Source: Clonostachys chloroleuca (lineage: Eukaryota > Ascomycota > Sordariomycetes > Hypocreales > Bionectriaceae). Taken from it: DNA of 64,000 nucleotides. Location of the stretch: positions 8,680,001-8,744,000 of the forward strand of contig JBANAY010000003.1 in assembly GCA_037952775.1 (NCBI GenBank). Direction: 5' to 3'. Below the pieces are notes generated by a model, which worked only from the letters and a program-made list of their open reading frames with translations, made no database searches and was not told the DNA's origin. How positions within the stretch are numbered: the stretch's first letter is position 1; each line of letters begins with the position of its first letter. Below are positions 63,200 to 64,000 of this stretch, in pieces. Both the position numbers and the translations under genes were made by a program.

Positions 63200-63830
63200 G
63201 GATAATGTCGCTTGGTCTAGCCTGGACTAGAGTATCTGAAGTTGTCTGGTTCTGGAATACGATCCGTCCTGTTTTCGTGTTGCTTCTCCTTTGTGGGCGG
63301 ACTGTTGCTCCCACCTGTTTGGATTTTACGCGGGGAAGGTGCGATCTTTTAATTCCCGAACTGTCGCACAATTTAGGAATCGTTCCGATTGATTAGATAA
63401 TCTGAGACAGGACTAAACCTACCTACACTGAACTACCTACCTAGAATGAGGCTTCAGCTGTGTGACTTGTAATCCACCCGTTTCATATCAGAATTCAAAA
63501 TGGATGAGAAGAAGCTTCACTTGATTCTACTTGCTACTACAAGTTCAAAAGCAAAGACAGCTAGTGGTACTTCTATTGGTCTCACATAGGAACTTGAGAT
63601 GAAGTCTTGGTGAGGAGAGAGTCTCTTGGTAAGTGTGTGAGGTGAGCAGCGAGGGCGCTCTCAGAATCTTTTCACCTCCACTGCCCCTTCTAACTCACTT
63701 TTAATGTGCCAGATGGTCCTGAGAAAGAACTTCAACTCTTACCTGACCTTTCACTTCGATCACTCAGATTCACTCGTCGTGCCTGCCTTTCTTCCAGCTC
63801 GCCGCCAACCTACACCTACGCCTAAGAAGC
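63200..63830. other. Shared promoter region of ICMT-like and BTB genes
   Basis: Two genes start at opposite ends of this 630-bp stretch and read outward. It contains CTACCTACC words near 63418-63445. No other gene is seen. Confidence 0.5.
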
Positions 63831-64000
63831 ATGTCGAGCCGTCAAGAAAATCAAGATTTAGATTTCATGAGCCAGCTACTTCTCTCAGGAAAGTACAGCG
63901 ATTTCAAGCTAAGATGCGAGGACGTCGAGTTCCAACTTCACAAGTCTGTCGTCTGCATGCAGAGTCCAATGTTCGCAGCTGCATTGGATGGCAACTTTAC
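63831..64000 (+). CDS. BTB/POZ domain protein, partial (runs off window)
   Basis: The frame begins at the ATG at 63831 and continues to the window end, about 56 residues. The segment LLLSGKYSDFKLRCEDVEFQ with HKSVVCMQSPMFAAALDG is the first half of a BTB domain. In this family, the aspartate after the YSD turn and the HKSVV strand are conserved. Such proteins often bridge Cullin-3 ligases or dimerise, but the rest is outside the window. Confidence 0.75.
   Translation, partial: MSSRQENQDLDFMSQLLLSGKYSDFKLRCEDVEFQLHKSVVCMQSPMFAAALDGNF

Overview
The window is nuclear DNA of a filamentous ascomycete, most likely a Sordariomycete of the Hypocreales type. This is inferred from short GT..AG introns of about 50-80 nt with CTRAY branch points, from gene families (Zn2Cys6 regulator, tubby-like protein, DUF6536-type membrane protein, secreted intradiol dioxygenase, proteinase K-like subtilisin) and from CCTACCTAGGTA-like palindromes in spacers. 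No bacterial-style operon, tRNA, CRISPR array or complete transposon was recognised.

Layout. 0-3.1 kb has no gene I can support. 3.1-8.5 kb holds a UDP-glucose 4-epimerase paralog, a four-exon Zn2Cys6 regulator and an eight-exon NAD(P)-binding (extended SDR-like) gene. 8.5-17.1 kb is gene-poor. It contains a simple-repeat tract and a run of consensus splice donors on the minus strand that may mark an undescribed spliced locus. 17-27.4 kb carries a 2EXR/F-box-like protein, an F-box protein, a peroxisomal 4-coumarate-CoA-ligase-like enzyme, a fungal multipass membrane protein and an M14 carboxypeptidase. 29.7-32.7 kb carries a frameshifted alcohol dehydrogenase and a 5'-truncated GH31 glucosidase joined directly to the 5' end of an 18S rRNA gene. 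32.8-37.6 kb is gene-empty and AT-rich. 37.6-46.6 kb holds a secreted subtilisin, a small hypothetical gene, an intronless six-hairpin glycosidase, a secreted intradiol dioxygenase and a DUF6590-like gene. 47.8-56.2 kb holds a cytochrome P450, an LRR/F-box-like protein, a heavily damaged DUF6536 membrane protein and a small NAD(P)-binding protein. 56.7-64 kb holds a damaged small secreted protein, a tubby-like protein, an acid trehalase, an isoprenylcysteine-methyltransferase-like membrane protein and the start of a BTB protein.

How the genes relate. There is no clear biosynthetic cluster. A loose theme is secretion and nutrient use (subtilisin, carboxypeptidase, trehalase, six-hairpin glycosidase, GH31, intradiol dioxygenase) mixed with single redox enzymes. 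Several genes carry one-base frame breaks, some in homopolymers, which could be base-calling errors. The DUF6536 locus, the small secreted protein and the GH31-rDNA chimera look like real decay or rearrangement.

Exon coordinates were read by eye from splice signals and reading frames. No similarity search was run, so family names rest on motif recognition.
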